Assembly: GCA_011800155.1 (NCBI GenBank)
Contig: CM022370.1
Coordinates: 1,550,001 to 1,614,000, forward strand
Direction: 5' to 3'
Length of the DNA: 64,000 nt
Source of the DNA: Flammulina velutipes
Taxonomy: Eukaryota; Basidiomycota; Agaricomycetes; Agaricales; Physalacriaceae
The translations under genes were made by a program, and so were the position numbers. This document shows positions 24,235 to 36,765 of this stretch, piece by piece (the first letter of the stretch is position 1; every line of letters begins with the position of its first letter). Below the pieces are notes generated by a model. It made no database searches, had not been told where the DNA came from, and saw only the letters and a program-made list of their open reading frames with translations.

Positions 24235-27158
24235 ATGCCTTCCATGCACGGACACCGACTGAAATTCCTGGAAGCCTGCCAAAAATGCATGCAATCTCGA
24301 AGGGCGTCGACGGCAGTAAAACTCAAGGTGCGCATCAATTACATCGCTGCCGTCGAAATTAATTCAATCGACCCAGCCAACTTCCTGGGACAGACCAGCA
24401 CCAGTACCGGTCCGACAGGATCTCCAACCATTGTTAAGCAAATGGAAAAAACCAGCACCCAATCCCGCTCCTTTAAATACTGCGCCAACTCTAGATCCGC
24501 GACCACGGCAGCAAGCACCCACTCCGTACGCATCCGAGCTATTCCAACGTCGATCTCCCCGCCAACCTGGCTCTGCGTCTACCGCTTCGCTCGACCCGGG
24601 ACCGTCTCAGTGGACACGCATTGTCGTGAAGCCCCCGCAGAGAGACCCGCAAAGTAAAACCGCAGAGCAGAAAGATACCCTTCCCCACACTGCTCCTACC
24701 ATAGACCGTTTAGACCGAGGACTTGCCCCGCATCAGGTAACTGCCGCGAAGAAACTCCCCAATAATACCTTCCGACAAGTCGATCTCGTTAGCGACGTCG
24801 CTCTTCCTCCTGCCTCCAATACTCCTACTCCAGAAACAAAGGAACCCGACGCACCGAGTCCTGCTTCGTACAGGGCCTTATTAACTTTGGACGATACAAG
24901 CGACACCTCGAAGGATGCTCTTTCCAAGCGAAAACACGCTACGCGATCCAAGAATCCTGACGCAGAGCGCAAAGGATCCGTGATACGCCAACTCAACGAG
25001 CACCAGCCCGGTGGCACAAAGTATACACGTGGTCGCGCTCCTCGCTCGTTAGAGGTCAATACTCAAAAACATGACGCCCCCCCAGTCAAAAGAAAGAAGG
25101 TTCATAAAAGTCTACGAGCCAAGGTGGTAAAGGTTGATGTCTACCTTCCGAGTGCTGTTTCCGTCGGACAGCTAGCGCAACTTCTAGACGTACGGCTGCG
25201 TATGTGTCCCTTTCTCTCTATTACCGGTTACTCATGAACGCGACAGCTACTTTACAACGGGCCATGACACGATCTGGAATGGAGGCAGAAATCTCACCAG
25301 GCTACATTCTGACTGCGGATTATGCTGCTCTTCTTGCTGAAGAGTTCAAACAAAATCCCATCTTCGACGATGAGCTCAGTTTCGATATCTTCCCGCGCCC
25401 TCCTCATCCGGATCCTACAAGCTTACCTACCCGGCCTCCAGTCGTCACCATCATGGGCCACGTTGACCACGGCAAGACGACACTTTTGGATACACTTCGG
25501 TCAACATCTGTCGCAAAAGGGGAAGCTGGTGGTATAACCCAGCATATTGGTGCTTTCTCCGTTCCTGTTCCCGGAGCTGGTGGAACAATCACTTTCCTCG
25601 ACACGCCAGGTCATGCTGCTTTTTCAGCTATGCGTGCTCGCGGCGCTCTGGTGACGGATGTCATTGTTCTTGTCGTCGCTGCTGATGACGGTATCATGCC
25701 CCAAACTCGTGAAGTCATCAATCTTATCAAGAACGACAGGGCAAATGTGTCAGTGGTGGTCGCTATCAACAAGGTGGATAAACCTCAGGCAAACGTCGAC
25801 ACAGTCAAACGGGCACTGATGGGTGAAGGTTTGGAGTTGGAAGACTTTGGTGGGGATATACCATCCGTGGAGGTGTCTGGTCTGACTGGGCACAACCTTC
25901 CAACCCTCGTCGAGACGTTATCTGCTGTTGCTGAAATGCAGGATATTCGGGCGGAACAGGACGGGCCCGTGAATGGCTATGTTTTGGAGTCTCGCGTTAC
26001 CAAAGGCTTAGGGTAAGTGATTTTACGGACTCAGATGTTTTTGCTGTTGACCGGCTTTTCGTAGACCTGTTGCAACGGTTCTTGTTCTTCGTGGGTCTTT
26101 GAAAGTTGGCGACCAGATCCTGGCTGGCCTTGCCCAAAACCGAGTTCGCAGCATGGCCGATTCTGCGGGGCAGCCCGTAAAGATTGCGTATCCTGGCATG
26201 GCCGTCACTGTTTCGGGATGGAAGACGTTGCCGGATGCAGGGGATCAGGTCGTGCAAGGATCTGAAAGCGATATCAAGAAGGCTCTGTCGAATCGCGTCC
26301 GCAAGGCTGAGCAGCAGGCTTCCATTAGGGATGTTGACGCTATCAACAAGGCGAGACGAGAAGAGAAGGAGAGACGTGAGGCAGAGGAGGCGGAAGAGGA
26401 GGCAGTTGTTGCTCGACAACTAGTGGAAAACAAAGGCCCTAAGAGCGTCAAGCTTATGATCAAAGCGGACGTCAGTGGGAGTGCAGAGGCTGTATCGGGT
26501 GCTATCCATGGCATTGGCAACGACCAAGTGAAATCGCAGGTCATATCTTCCGCTGTGGGAGATGTGTGCGAATCGGATATCTTGACTGCTAAGGCTGCGG
26601 GCGGTAAGTGCTTTTGACATACGGTTTGAGGAATGTTACTGAAGTTTATACAGCTGTCGTCGTGGCGTTCTCCGTCAAAGTGCCTAAGCCCATGGAAAGC
26701 TTGGCGGAAGAACACAACGTGAAAATCCTTTCATCATCCATAATCTATCGTCTCGTCGATAACGTGACAGACGCTGTGATTGACCTGCTGCCCAAGACCA
26801 TAGTCACCAACGTCGTCGGCGAGGCTACTATCTTACAAACCTTTGAGATCACCGCCAAAGGGAAAACCACCAAAGTAGCCGGATGTCGTGTCGTTGACGG
26901 CGTTATGCATAAAACTAAGACGGTCAGAGTGGTCAGACAAGGCAAAGTTGTTCACGAAGGTATGAATTATGTCCTTCACTTGGGTATGTGGCTCAACTGC
27001 TTGCAGGTATGATGGATACCATGCGTATCATGAAGAAGGACGTCACCGAGATTCGCAAGGGGACTGAGTGTGGATTGAATGTGCTACACTTCAACGGCAT
27101 TGAGAGCGGGGACTCTATTCAATGCTACGAGATTGAAGAGCTACCAGGCAGCATCTAG
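24235..27158 (+). CDS. Mitochondrial translation initiation factor IF-2
   Basis: The start is the ATG 24235-24237, giving a basic N-terminus ([18 protein letters not shown]) that suits mitochondrial import. A phase-0 intron follows. A long Pro/Ser/Lys-rich spacer leads, through an intron at about 25201-25246, to the IF2 N-domain and the G domain: G1 GHVDHGKT, G3 DTPGHAAF, G4 NKVDK. Domains II-IV follow over introns at about 26014, 26608 and 26960 ([26 protein letters not shown]). It ends at TAG 27156-27158 after EELPGSI. IF-2 is the GTPase that places initiator tRNA on the mitochondrial ribosome. The first exon is the least certain part. Confidence 0.9.
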
Positions 27159-27252
27159 ATAGTTAGATTCACTTACATAGATGTTACACCGTATAGTTAG
27201 TACCACATCTTTTATATTGTTAATTTTCCTTACATTAGAACTCCGACACGCG

Positions 27253-27258
27253 ACGCGT
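27253..27258 (+). promoter_or_regulatory. ACGCGT (MCB-like) motif before an unknown gene
   Basis: ACGCGT ends 21 bp before the ATG at 27279. MCB boxes recruit MBF to G1/S genes in fungi. A single copy could be chance. Confidence 0.25.
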
Positions 27259-27278
27259 CTTGTTCTTTTACCACCAAC

Positions 27279-28818
27279 ATGATCAGCACTTCAAGAGCGC
27301 GTACGACAACGGCGACGAACACAGAAGCGGAGATGAGCAGATCGCAACAGGATCTCGTTAGCAGCTGCTGGGAAGAAAATCAATACGACCAGGGCATCAC
27401 TATCCTCGAACAACTTCGAAGTCCAAAACACCGTCCCTCTGCGTACATTCTCTCTTTTCTTCCTTTCAACTCGCTCACATCTATGAACAGACAACACATT
27501 CGCCAATTGGTCTACCTTGCTTTGCATTCATCGACCCCCGTCGTTCCACAAACCACCGACGTCCAGGCTTCCCCAACAAAGCTAAAACGCGAACGATTCC
27601 AAATCAGCCCAAAGACAGTCACCAATGCTCGACACCTTTTGTTGTCCTTTGCGCTCACCAACACACCAGCAGGCCTTCTAGGCGCCATTCCTTCTTGCGA
27701 AAACGATCTCTCCGAATGGGACAACTATGAAGAGAGCGTGTTGTCAAAAGAGTCTTTGCGCGTAATTCGCGCTAAAACGTGCTGGGATTTGCTCAAGCCA
27801 GATTTCGCCAAGGTCGTTGCGATATCTACTCCCCGAGCTGGAAGGCAGAGGAGAAGAACCAGGCATAATTCGGACGAAGAAGAGGACGAAGATGCTATGG
27901 AACTCGTAAGCGACGATGCGTGGCCGTTGCTGGAGTGGTTCGTCGTCCTTTTTGAACGAGACGAAACGAATACGCAGCAGGGAGAACGTGAGTTAGTTGC
28001 TCGCCATCTTTGCCATTCTCATTACTCTCAGCATCATATTCTCGTCTTCTGTTGGCGCAGATACCTCCAAATCGAGACGGGAAAGACGCGCGTTGGGATT
28101 TCAACCGTCCTTTAGATGTGGCGTTTGCTGCATTACAACAAGACTCGAGCGAACAACACCGGCTGGGTTCCCGTCTTTTGACTCTGGTATGTGTTCTTTA
28201 TCCTTACACGGCACCTTTGTATCTGGAAGCTCAAAGATTCTTCGGTAGCTCATCAATCTTGCATTTACTATCTACCTTGACTTCCCTATGCTCGTCACGG
28301 CCATGTTCAACCGCCTTTCCACATCCCCGAGGTCTGTCGTGCTCGAACTCCTGAGCCTCTTACCTCCATCTCTTCCGGTGCTGCGATTCAAATTATCGCT
28401 ATGTCAAAGATTACTTGCTGCAGATCTCCCCAGTACACAACGCCGAGCTGCACCCCGCCCTCGAGCACTACCAAAGGCGCGAAACTCTACAGCCTCTGAA
28501 CCGCCTACCCAGACGCAAACAGCGTCTCAGCCAACGGCCAGGAAGATCACTGGGCCTGCGTTGAAGGACCTACTCGATATTGCTTGTTCTACCGGCACCA
28601 CGCACGCCACTCTTCCACTTCTTCGAATACGGTTTGAGTTGCTGCTCTCCTACGTTTTGATACAGAACCAGTTACCTGAAGAAGAGCAGGATATCGAATG
28701 GAAGGCTGCGGTAGGGAATGGTGAGTTTGGAAAAGCTGTTGGGGTCACTTTTACTGGGAACGACGCGGACGGGCCCATTTATTCTCAGATACTACAATCG
28801 TTGGTTATTGTGAAATAA
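27279..28818 (+). CDS. Unrecognised protein
   Basis: Three exons by my reading. The first runs to the GT donor at about 27989, the second begins after TTGGCGCAG near 28061 (IPPNRDGKDARWDF) and ends near 28183, and the third starts after TTCGGTAG near 28248 (LINLAFTIYLDFPML) and runs to the stop at 28816-28818. The product is roughly 450-480 residues, mostly helical in character, with an acidic stretch (DEEEDEDAME) and a Pro/Thr-rich linker near the C-terminus. I see no signal peptide, no clear membrane span and no family motif. The gene starts only about 120 bp after IF-2, same strand. Confidence 0.7.
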
Positions 28819-29011
28819 TCGTCATTTATACCCTCACCCAATAAAAACTAAACTAGACTGCAAACCATCATTCAGAGTGACCGTGCTCATGACTTTACTC
28901 CATCTTCTTCCTTCCCGATATCCATTCTCGTATTGAACTCATCATTCGTTATCAAAACACAAGAAACGACGTTACAAAAAAGTACAAATTTGGCGTGACT
29001 TCACAGACGCT

Positions 29012-30912
29012 TTAAAAGCCCCTCCTGCCAGAAAGAACCATCTCTTCCACATCAGAGGGGACAATGACACGCGTGCCCTGCTCTTCCAACTTGGCGAAGA
29101 TAGTCTCCAGTTGCTTCGTCACCTGGGGACTTGGGAGAGGCCGCCCCTCCTCCTTCATGATCTCCAAGAATCCAGCCAGTCCACAAACAACATGATTCAC
29201 ATCGCTTGCCTCCTCCTCCTCCTCATGGGCTTCCTCCTCGTCTTTTTTACTCTGCTTCTGAGCTGCTTTCTTCATATTCCGCTCCAGCACTTTCCTGTTG
29301 ACCTTGGTGAATCCGTAATAGACGAACCGACCAGAATAACCGTCGGTAAGTGTGAACACGAATAACCAGCCCTCTCCGAATAGTGCATTGGCGCATACCT
29401 TGGGGAACGATGAGACATGACGTTGACCCCAAGGCTCGCCCGCCGGACGAGGCGCTGTACCCATAGCCACCTGAGGAACTAACGCAGTCATCGACAGACC
29501 CATCGCGCCCATCTTGTTAGCAGTGATCGCTGTGAAGATGTCAACGAGAGCCTGGATAACCTGCGGCGGGTTGAGAAGAGGTAGTGAGGCAATCGCTAAT
29601 CCCATGCCACCCATGATACTGTGTCGTTCCCGCTGGAGGCAAGAGAAGGCGTTAACATGGTGCTCAGTGTCATTATCGAACATAAGTGGATGCACAAGTT
29701 CCTCGAGGTGGTAGAAAAGGGCGGGTTCATTGCGAAGTAGCAGACCCAGTTCTTCGGATGTGATGTTGGAATCCAGCAAGTGGAGGCGACGGACACGTGG
29801 AAGGGATGTCAAAGTCTTGCGGACGGTGTCGATGGATGAGATAGAGGGGAGTTTCAGGGTATCTACCTGCTCGAACTGAGAAACGATAGTTGCAGTTTGA
29901 TCTGGGTTCAGCGAGAAGCCGACCAGGTCGACGTTGGGCACATCACCTTTCGAGTCGTACTTGAGGTACTGCCCAAGAAGAGAAAGCCCGGAGTCTGGGA
30001 ACGGACTCTTCTCACGAAGGGCAGACCCGATGGCAGCAGTCTTGTCGGGCATCCAAATGAGAGTCTCGAGTTCGGCAGTGTCTCCACTAGTGAGAGCGTG
30101 ATCAACGGCGGAGGTGAGTGTAATGCTAGCGAGAGTAGGCACACGGGAAGCAGAATCCTCGTCTGGCATGACTGCTTCGTCGATGGATTCGGGCTCGGCA
30201 ACTGCTCCATACTCTGTAGGCCAAGCCTCAGCGAGAGCCTGAAGGGTGAGTAGACGAACGTCGTCCAGTTTTGCGATAGTCGCAACAACGTCCGCTTCGA
30301 CCTCAGGAGGAGATGAATCCTCGGGGTAGTAGGACCTAGCGTACTGCTCAGCCGACAGAGGGGCCAACTCTGGTACATCTCCACCGCCCTCTAATCCGTA
30401 GATCGATACGAAGCAGTATGCAGGGTTCGAGGGATCAGTGACATCAATAACACTTATGCCGTCGTTGTTATCTGGGGAATGTTCGGTCAGGTGTGTTTAT
30501 GTGTGGCGAGGACGTACAAACCTCCCTCTGTACTTCCCATGCCAGCGTCCAGGTGATTGTTTGCGAAAGAAACGCCACTATAGTATGCTGTGCTATCCTT
30601 GTCCGACGTGATCTCGAGGTTCGTAGAGAAAGCCTGGCAGAGCAAAAATCCAATGTACGGACAAGGAACATCTGGTATTTCTGGTCGTTTACCGAACGTG
30701 CCAAATTTTCCATTGATAGAGGCGATTTCGTGGCGTACAATCTCTGCGTTGTCCTTTTGCTTCAAGAGGGTAGTAAGTCGATGAGTGGCGTGGAGAGGTA
30801 GGCGACCGTAGCACCATTGGTGATGCCAGGCAGCGATGCAGCGATACTGAGGTTTTGTTTTACCGTAAGGGATGATTTGAGCGATTGCGAAGGCCTGGTG
30901 GCGTTGTCCCAT
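29012..30912 (-). CDS. Uncharacterised protein with Glu/Lys-rich C-terminal segment
   Basis: Two main exons. The first begins at the ATG 30910-30912 (MGQRHQAFAIAQI) and continues with RCIAAWHHQWCYGRLPL. It ends near 30528 at a GTTTGT donor. A 49-nt intron joins it to DNNDGISVIDVTDPSNPAY and the long frame that closes at 29012. The second part holds a Leu-rich portion (VRRLHLLDSNITSEELGLLL) reminiscent of leucine-rich repeats, and a Lys/Glu coiled-coil-like stretch before the end. No catalytic motif is recognised. The start could alternatively lie further upstream, where frames remain partly open to about 31076. Confidence 0.7.
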
Positions 30913-31180
30913 CGTGCGTAGAAGATGGTGGTTGGAGACAGAGAGTTAATGCGGATAGAACAAAGAAGACGCTGCTCTTTATAGTCTGTACACAGAATGC
31001 CATCAAAGATTGTTGATCTTATCTTCTTGTACGATGCGAGCTTGCTAGCCTGCAAAAATGTGGAAATAGATCGCATGCCGTGATACCAAGATTGTCGAAG
31101 ATTGCTTTACAGCTTTCAATGAGTGTACACGGAGGGTAAGGCGGACCTGGACCAATTCAGATGCCCCAGCCACTCACTGA

Positions 31181-31187
31181 TGTGGCG
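31181..31187 (+). promoter_or_regulatory. TGTGGCG element upstream of MCM2
   Basis: TGTGGCGCA in gene orientation, 194 bp before the MCM2 ATG. Part of the recurrent series. Confidence 0.4.
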
Positions 31188-31374
31188 CACATTTGCTCCG
31201 CAACGTTCTGCAACCGATTCGCCAGGTACTGTAAACGGGGCCAACGAAATCTGCATCGTTCAAACGTTGGAGGTTGAACATCTGACCCTAACCCAGCCAA
31301 ACACGCTTTTCAAGCTCCGACTAATCACGGTCGCGTCTTTTGTTTCTCTCCCACCATCTTTGCTTGTATTCAAC

Positions 31375-34300
31375 ATGGTAGGCGATTTAACGTTCATTTC
31401 TTGAGCATTCAATAACTTTTAATCAGTCAACACGACGAGGAGCAAAACGCAGGCGTTCCGAGTCCCCAGCCTCGTCGCCTCCACCAGCGCAGCCCACCCC
31501 GTCGCGTCGTCTTTCGCAGTCGTCCCTACCACCCTCATCTCCAGAACCCTTTGAAGCTTCGGAATCAGAAATTGACGACCGAGACGCAGTGGAGGACCTC
31601 TTCGGTGACGATGAGGAAGCAGGCGAAGACCTCATGGAAAATCAAATCGAGTAAGAACGACGCGCCATCTCTTGTAATTCTTACTGACTCTCGTGTCAGC
31701 GATTATGCCTCTAAACCAGAGCTTGACCGCTATGACGATACTGCCATTGACGACGAGGATCAGGACGAGATTTCCGCAGAGGCGCGTCGTAAGGCCGAAT
31801 ATGTGATGAGCCGTAGGGATCGAAGGGAAGGAGCTGGCAAAAAGGCTGGCAGGGCTTCTGGACGACGTCGTGCTCCAGCATTCCTTGATGACGATCTTGA
31901 CGACGAAGACGGGATGGAGGATGAAGCTTTGGCTCGCATGCGCAGGCGGACTAGACACGTATACGATGAACGTCGCGACGAAGACGACATGGACGGCGTT
32001 GAGGATGCAAGTGATTGGTGTTCGGGCTTGCCATTATGCGCTAACCCATCTTCCAGGAATTACCTCTGGAGCAATTGAGCGACATCAAAGCCAAATCCAT
32101 CGTGGAATGGATCGCCAGCGAGCGCGTTCGTCGCTCCATTGTTCATCATTTCCGTCAGTTTCTCATGACATACGTCGACGAAAATGGTGCTTCTGTGTAT
32201 GGTCAACGAATTCGTAACCTTGGAGAAAGTGCGTCCACCAATACAGTATCCATATTTGACCCTTATTTTTTCGGATAGCCAACTCGGAATCGTTGGAAGT
32301 CTCCTACCTTCATTTATCCGACGCGAAGCCAATTCTGGCATACTTCCTTGCCAACGCGCCGACTTCAATGCTTACCATTTTCGACGAAGTCGCCCTTAGC
32401 GCAATCTTGGTCTACTATCCTGCGTATGAACGCATCCATTCCGAAGTTCACGTTCGTATTTGCGACCTACCGATGAATTCCTCCCTGCGCGACCTTCGTC
32501 GCTCCAATCTGAATACCCTCATTCGGGTGTCTGGCGTCGTTACTAGAAGGAGTGGCGTTTTCCCTCAGCTCAAATACGTCAAGTTTGATTGCGGAAAGTG
32601 TGGTGCTGTCCTGGGTCCATTCTATCAAGACGCGACAAGCGAAGTCAGAGTAAGCTTTTGTGCTAATTGCGAAAGCAAGGGTCCCTTCAAAGTCAACTCG
32701 GAGCAGGTAAAGTCATCTAATCACTTGAGTGGAACAGCACTAATCCCCTGCGTAGACTGTGTATCGTAACTACCAGCGAATGACTCTTCAAGAGTCTCCG
32801 GGCAGCGTGCCTGCTGGTCGCCTTCCGCGTCATCGCGAGCTCATCCTTCTATGGGATCTAATTGACAGGGCCAAACCAGGAGAGGAAATTGAAGTCACTG
32901 GTATCTACCGCAATAACTTTGATGCATCACTCAACTCTCGAAACGGTTTCCCAATCTTCTCGACAGTAATCGAGGCTAATCATGTCAACAAGAAGGAGGA
33001 TCTCTTCGCAGCCTTCCGCTTGACAGAGGAGGACGAACGGGATATGCGCAAGTTGGCCAAGGACGAGCGCATACGAAAGCGAATCATCAAAAGCATTGCG
33101 CCGAGTATCTATGGACATGAAGATATCAAGACTGCCATCGCATTGAGCCTCTTCGGCGGCGTTAGCAAGGACATCAACCACAAACTCCGCATTCGTGGGG
33201 ATATCAACGTCCTGTTGCTTGGCGATCCCGGAACCGCGAAGTCTCAATTCCTCAAGTATGCAGAAAAGACGGCGCATCGTAGCGTTTACGCTACTGGACA
33301 GGGCGCAAGTGCTGTGGGTCTTACGGCCAGCGTGAGGAAGGATCCCGTTACCCGGGAGTGGACGTTAGAAGGCGGGGCACTGGTTCTCGCGGACAAGGGC
33401 ACTTGCCTTATAGACGAGTTCGACAAGATGAATGATGCCGATAGGACGTCTATCCACGAGGCCATGGAACAGCAATCAATCTCTATTGCGAAGGCTGGGA
33501 TTGTGACCACGCTACAAGCTAGATGTGCTATCATCGCCGCTGCCAATCCTATTCGAGGGCGATACAATCCCACCATTCCTTTCCAGCAGAACGTGGAACT
33601 TACTGAACCCATCCTATCCCGTTTCGATGTCCTCTGTGTCGTAAAGGATACCGTTGATCCTGTCATGGACGAACTGCTCGCGAGATTCGTCGTGGGGAGT
33701 CATCTACGAAGTCATCCCAAATTTGACAAGGAGACTGAGGAGATGGATGTTGGTACCGTGGTTGACGAAGATGTGAGCTCCCTTCTCCTTCTTCCATATA
33801 ATTTTGTTGATAAATCTGCAGATGATCCCACAAGATATTCTACGCAAGTACATCATGTATGCGCGTGAGAGGATTCGTCCGAAGCTCTACGAGCTAGACC
33901 AAGAGAAACTTTCCCGGCTTTTCGCAGATTTGCGCCGAGAATCACTTGCTACAGGATCATATCCCATTACCATTCGACATTTGGAGAGCATGATCCGCAT
34001 GGCAGAGGCAAGCGCAAAAATGGCTCTTCGGGAGTACGTCCGCGCCGATGATATCGACGTCGCTATAGAAGTGGCCGTGAATAGCTTTGTGAGTACACAG
34101 AAGATGAGTATCAAGAAGACTCTACAGAGAGTGAGTTTGTGTTTCCATTATCAATGCCACTTTTTGATGATCTTCAATTAATAGGGATTCCGCAAATACC
34201 TCACACAGTCTCGGGATCACGAAGAGCTGTTGTCGTTCTTACTTGGTCAGCTGGTCAAAGACCGCGCACGTTTGCACCAGCTGCAGAGATACGAACAAGC

Positions 34301-34475
34301 CAAAGAGGTTATCGTGAAGCTTGGCGACCTTGAAGAACGAGCCAAGGAGCATGACATCTTCGATATCACACCATTCTTGAGGTCGAAGCTGTTCAAGGCG
34401 AACGGATACCAGGTGGCGCAAGATGGTGAGGGGAAAGATGTGATCTTGAAGAAGTTCAAGACGAGCGATGCTTAA
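31375..34475 (+). CDS. mcm2: DNA replication licensing factor MCM2
   Basis: The ATG (31375-31377) is followed at once by a 49-nt intron (31378-31426). The next exon begins [10 protein letters not shown], then an acidic N-terminal tail. Further exons give the Zn finger (CGKCGAV...CANCES), the OB/N-domain, and the AAA+ core with Walker [21 protein letters not shown], Walker B LIDEFDKM and the SRFD arginine finger. After introns near 33775 and 34130 the C-terminal winged-helix part follows, ending at 34475. A GC-AG intron lies at 32007-32056. MCM2 is one subunit of the MCM2-7 helicase loaded at origins and is phosphorylated by DDK. The order and length fit a full MCM2 of about 900 residues. Confidence 0.96.
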
Positions 34476-35080
34476 CAGAGATAGGTAAATGTGTATGATG
34501 ATATCTGGTCCGTTGTTGCTTGTTTTCGATGTTTCTGTAACAGCTTTAACTTAAGCTTGTTGTAATCTATGATGATGTATGCTTGCATGGCTGAGCATCT
34601 CTAAGGCTATGCGACGCGATTCGCTAGGATGTCAACCCGAACGCTAAGACGGTCCGTATATCTTCTCCCGCATGTTTGTATTGAACTTACTCCTTCCAAT
34701 AGTCTCAGTCAATGTTCAGAAAAGAATCATCTCGGCTTTTCCCATATAGTGCTTCTTGAATCCAGCCCTTCAATACAAACTAAACTCGATTTCCCGAAAC
34801 TACCAACTTCCTTGTATGCGCCAATGACATCTTTCATGTCGATGCCTTCCCGCTCTATGGTGGCCTACTAGGATAGTATTGGAATCGGACCCTTTTCGAG
34901 ATTTACTGAGTGGCCGATCGATAGAAGCACTTGATGTGGCGCTTCACACTCGGCGAACACTCGGGGAGTTCCACAACTCTATAGCCTTCCTGATGCAGTT
35001 TGGGAGAGCCCGTGGAACCGTTGGCACATTTAAAGTCTTCCGGATGACTCGCAAGGCTCGTCCTACACTCTATATCGCCA
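34476..35080 (+). promoter_or_regulatory. Intergenic region upstream of DUF6533 gene
   Basis: About 600 bp between the MCM2 stop and the next ATG. Two short open frames have no recognisable features. One TGTGGCG lies at 34935-34941, 146 bp before the ATG. Confidence 0.5.
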
Positions 35081-36639
35081 ATGTCTACTACTCAACAAGC
35101 TGAACTTCTGTAAGACCTTTTTCTTCCCGTTGAAGCTAGACTTATGGAATGCACAGTTTTGCTCGACTCTGTATCCAGTCTTCCAGTATCGGTGAGTTTT
35201 TGGTCAGCATAACGCTCTACTATTTATGTTTTTCGACACCAGCTCTGATCTGGTATGACTATACCCTCACGTTCCCCAAAGAGGTCAAATACATCTGGGG
35301 GCAGAGTTTCCGCGTGTCAACGGTTTTCTACTTTCTGTGTCGCTACTCGTTGCCGGTCAACGTCCTTTACCTCTTCAGATTGCTTGACAAGCTTGGTGAC
35401 CCGGTGCGTGGCTATTTCTAACCCAGTAGAGACGTTGGCTAAGTCGCATCTTACCTTAGTAAGTACCTGTGGCTGTTGAATGATGCTTTGTCGCTTCATG
35501 ATTATATTGCAGGAAAGTCGTTAACAAGATCTTCATCGCCGCAGACCTAGCGAGTGTACTAGCCCGCGCTGCAATTGTCGGTCTGTGTTTCTTTCGGCTC
35601 TTATTATGTTTTCTTTGGTGGTTGACAGGCTAATACCAGCCACATTCACTATGCGCACGTACGCGGTCTGGGGCAGGAAGCCAATTATCCTTGTCATTCT
35701 TGGAAGCATTGCAATAGCCTGTGTTGCTGTCGACATCGTACGTCATTCACACACTGGACAGCAACTTGCTGTAGTACTCATACTGCGGTCCAATTAGACA
35801 GACCTTCGTGGTATCACGTATGCGAATCCAGATACACCCCTTCTGTAAGTACACCAGTATGGCATTCCTACGTGACTATGTAGCTGATTATTCCCCATTT
35901 GTAGAAGTAAGTACAGATCACGATGACATCCTTCAACGTTTATTCTGATACTGATGAACTTATCAGTTGCAAAGCTGTTGGGATACCTGATGGTCATCTT
36001 TGAGGCTATTGCTTCAATTTTGACAATCATCAGAGCATGGCAAGCAACGAGAACGAAGGGTGCGAAATCTGAAGAAGACAGATTGGCTGATCTTCTGTTG
36101 AGGCAAGGTAAGAGCTCGGTTGACTCCTTAGGGCACCTCATTTGACTAGCACATCCAGGCATCCTTTACTTCTTGTGGGATTCTTTGTGTTTTTCATAGG
36201 TCACGCAATGAAGCTCAGATGTATTTATTGACAGGATTATGATCGTCCTCACTTCGGCAGCATTGGCAGTAAATTATGTGCGTGTCTATCAACCGAGTTG
36301 AGATGTTTTTCTAATATGGCTCTAGATCGGGCAAGGGTTTTGGCAGCGTCTACTAAGCGCATTTATATTGCCGTGAGCACTCCTCAGTGAGCAGAAATCG
36401 ACATATCCTGATTTGTTCTCTCCCCTGCCCTTAGCGTATCCGGCATGCTTACCGCTAGATTCCTATTGAGCCTACGGGAATGGGAGTCTAAGAACAACGC
36501 CCAAGCGCGAACAGCTGAGCTGCCCAAGTCGGAAATCGAATTCCAAGTGAACGGGGCTACATCCGTCTTTTCGATTCACGATTTTGGTGAAGATATGGTA
36601 GAGGAAAGAAGGACAGGGAAGGCTCGAGAAATTATATAG
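35081..36639 (+). CDS. DUF6533 multi-pass membrane protein
   Basis: Many short exons. ATG 35081 gives [10 protein letters not shown], joined through introns to [11 protein letters not shown] and [20 protein letters not shown], which is the signature of DUF6533 (YDY-x-LTF-x-x-E-x-x-x-IW). A helix with RYSLPVN follows. Later exons give [37 protein letters not shown] and, at the end, [16 protein letters not shown] before a hydrophilic tail closing at 36639. The family is very numerous in Agaricomycetes, has about seven helices and has no known function. The exon join around 35400-35460 is uncertain because the best-looking intron there would be unusually short. Confidence 0.8.
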
Positions 36640-36672
36640 TGTTACATATATATGACCATCGTTCCGTTGTTT

Positions 36673-36679
36673 TGTGGCG
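36673..36679 (+). promoter_or_regulatory. TGTGGCG element upstream of the GPN1 gene
   Basis: TGTGGCGCG in gene orientation, 93 bp before the ATG at 36766. Confidence 0.4.
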
Positions 36680-36765
36680 CGCCATAGATAAGATTAGATC
36701 AAAAGAATCCAGATTAGGATGTGATCAAATTTTGAAGCTGACCAACTTAGACCTTTACCACCATC

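Noticed and set aside
25199..25240. IF-2 ending at the in-frame stop near 25237
   Set aside because: A 46-nt intron with good borders joins the upstream part to the GTPase domain in frame, so the stop is intronic.
34629..35103. Two short plus-strand frames after MCM2
   Set aside because: No motif, poor composition, and the second overlaps the first exon of the DUF6533 gene in another frame.
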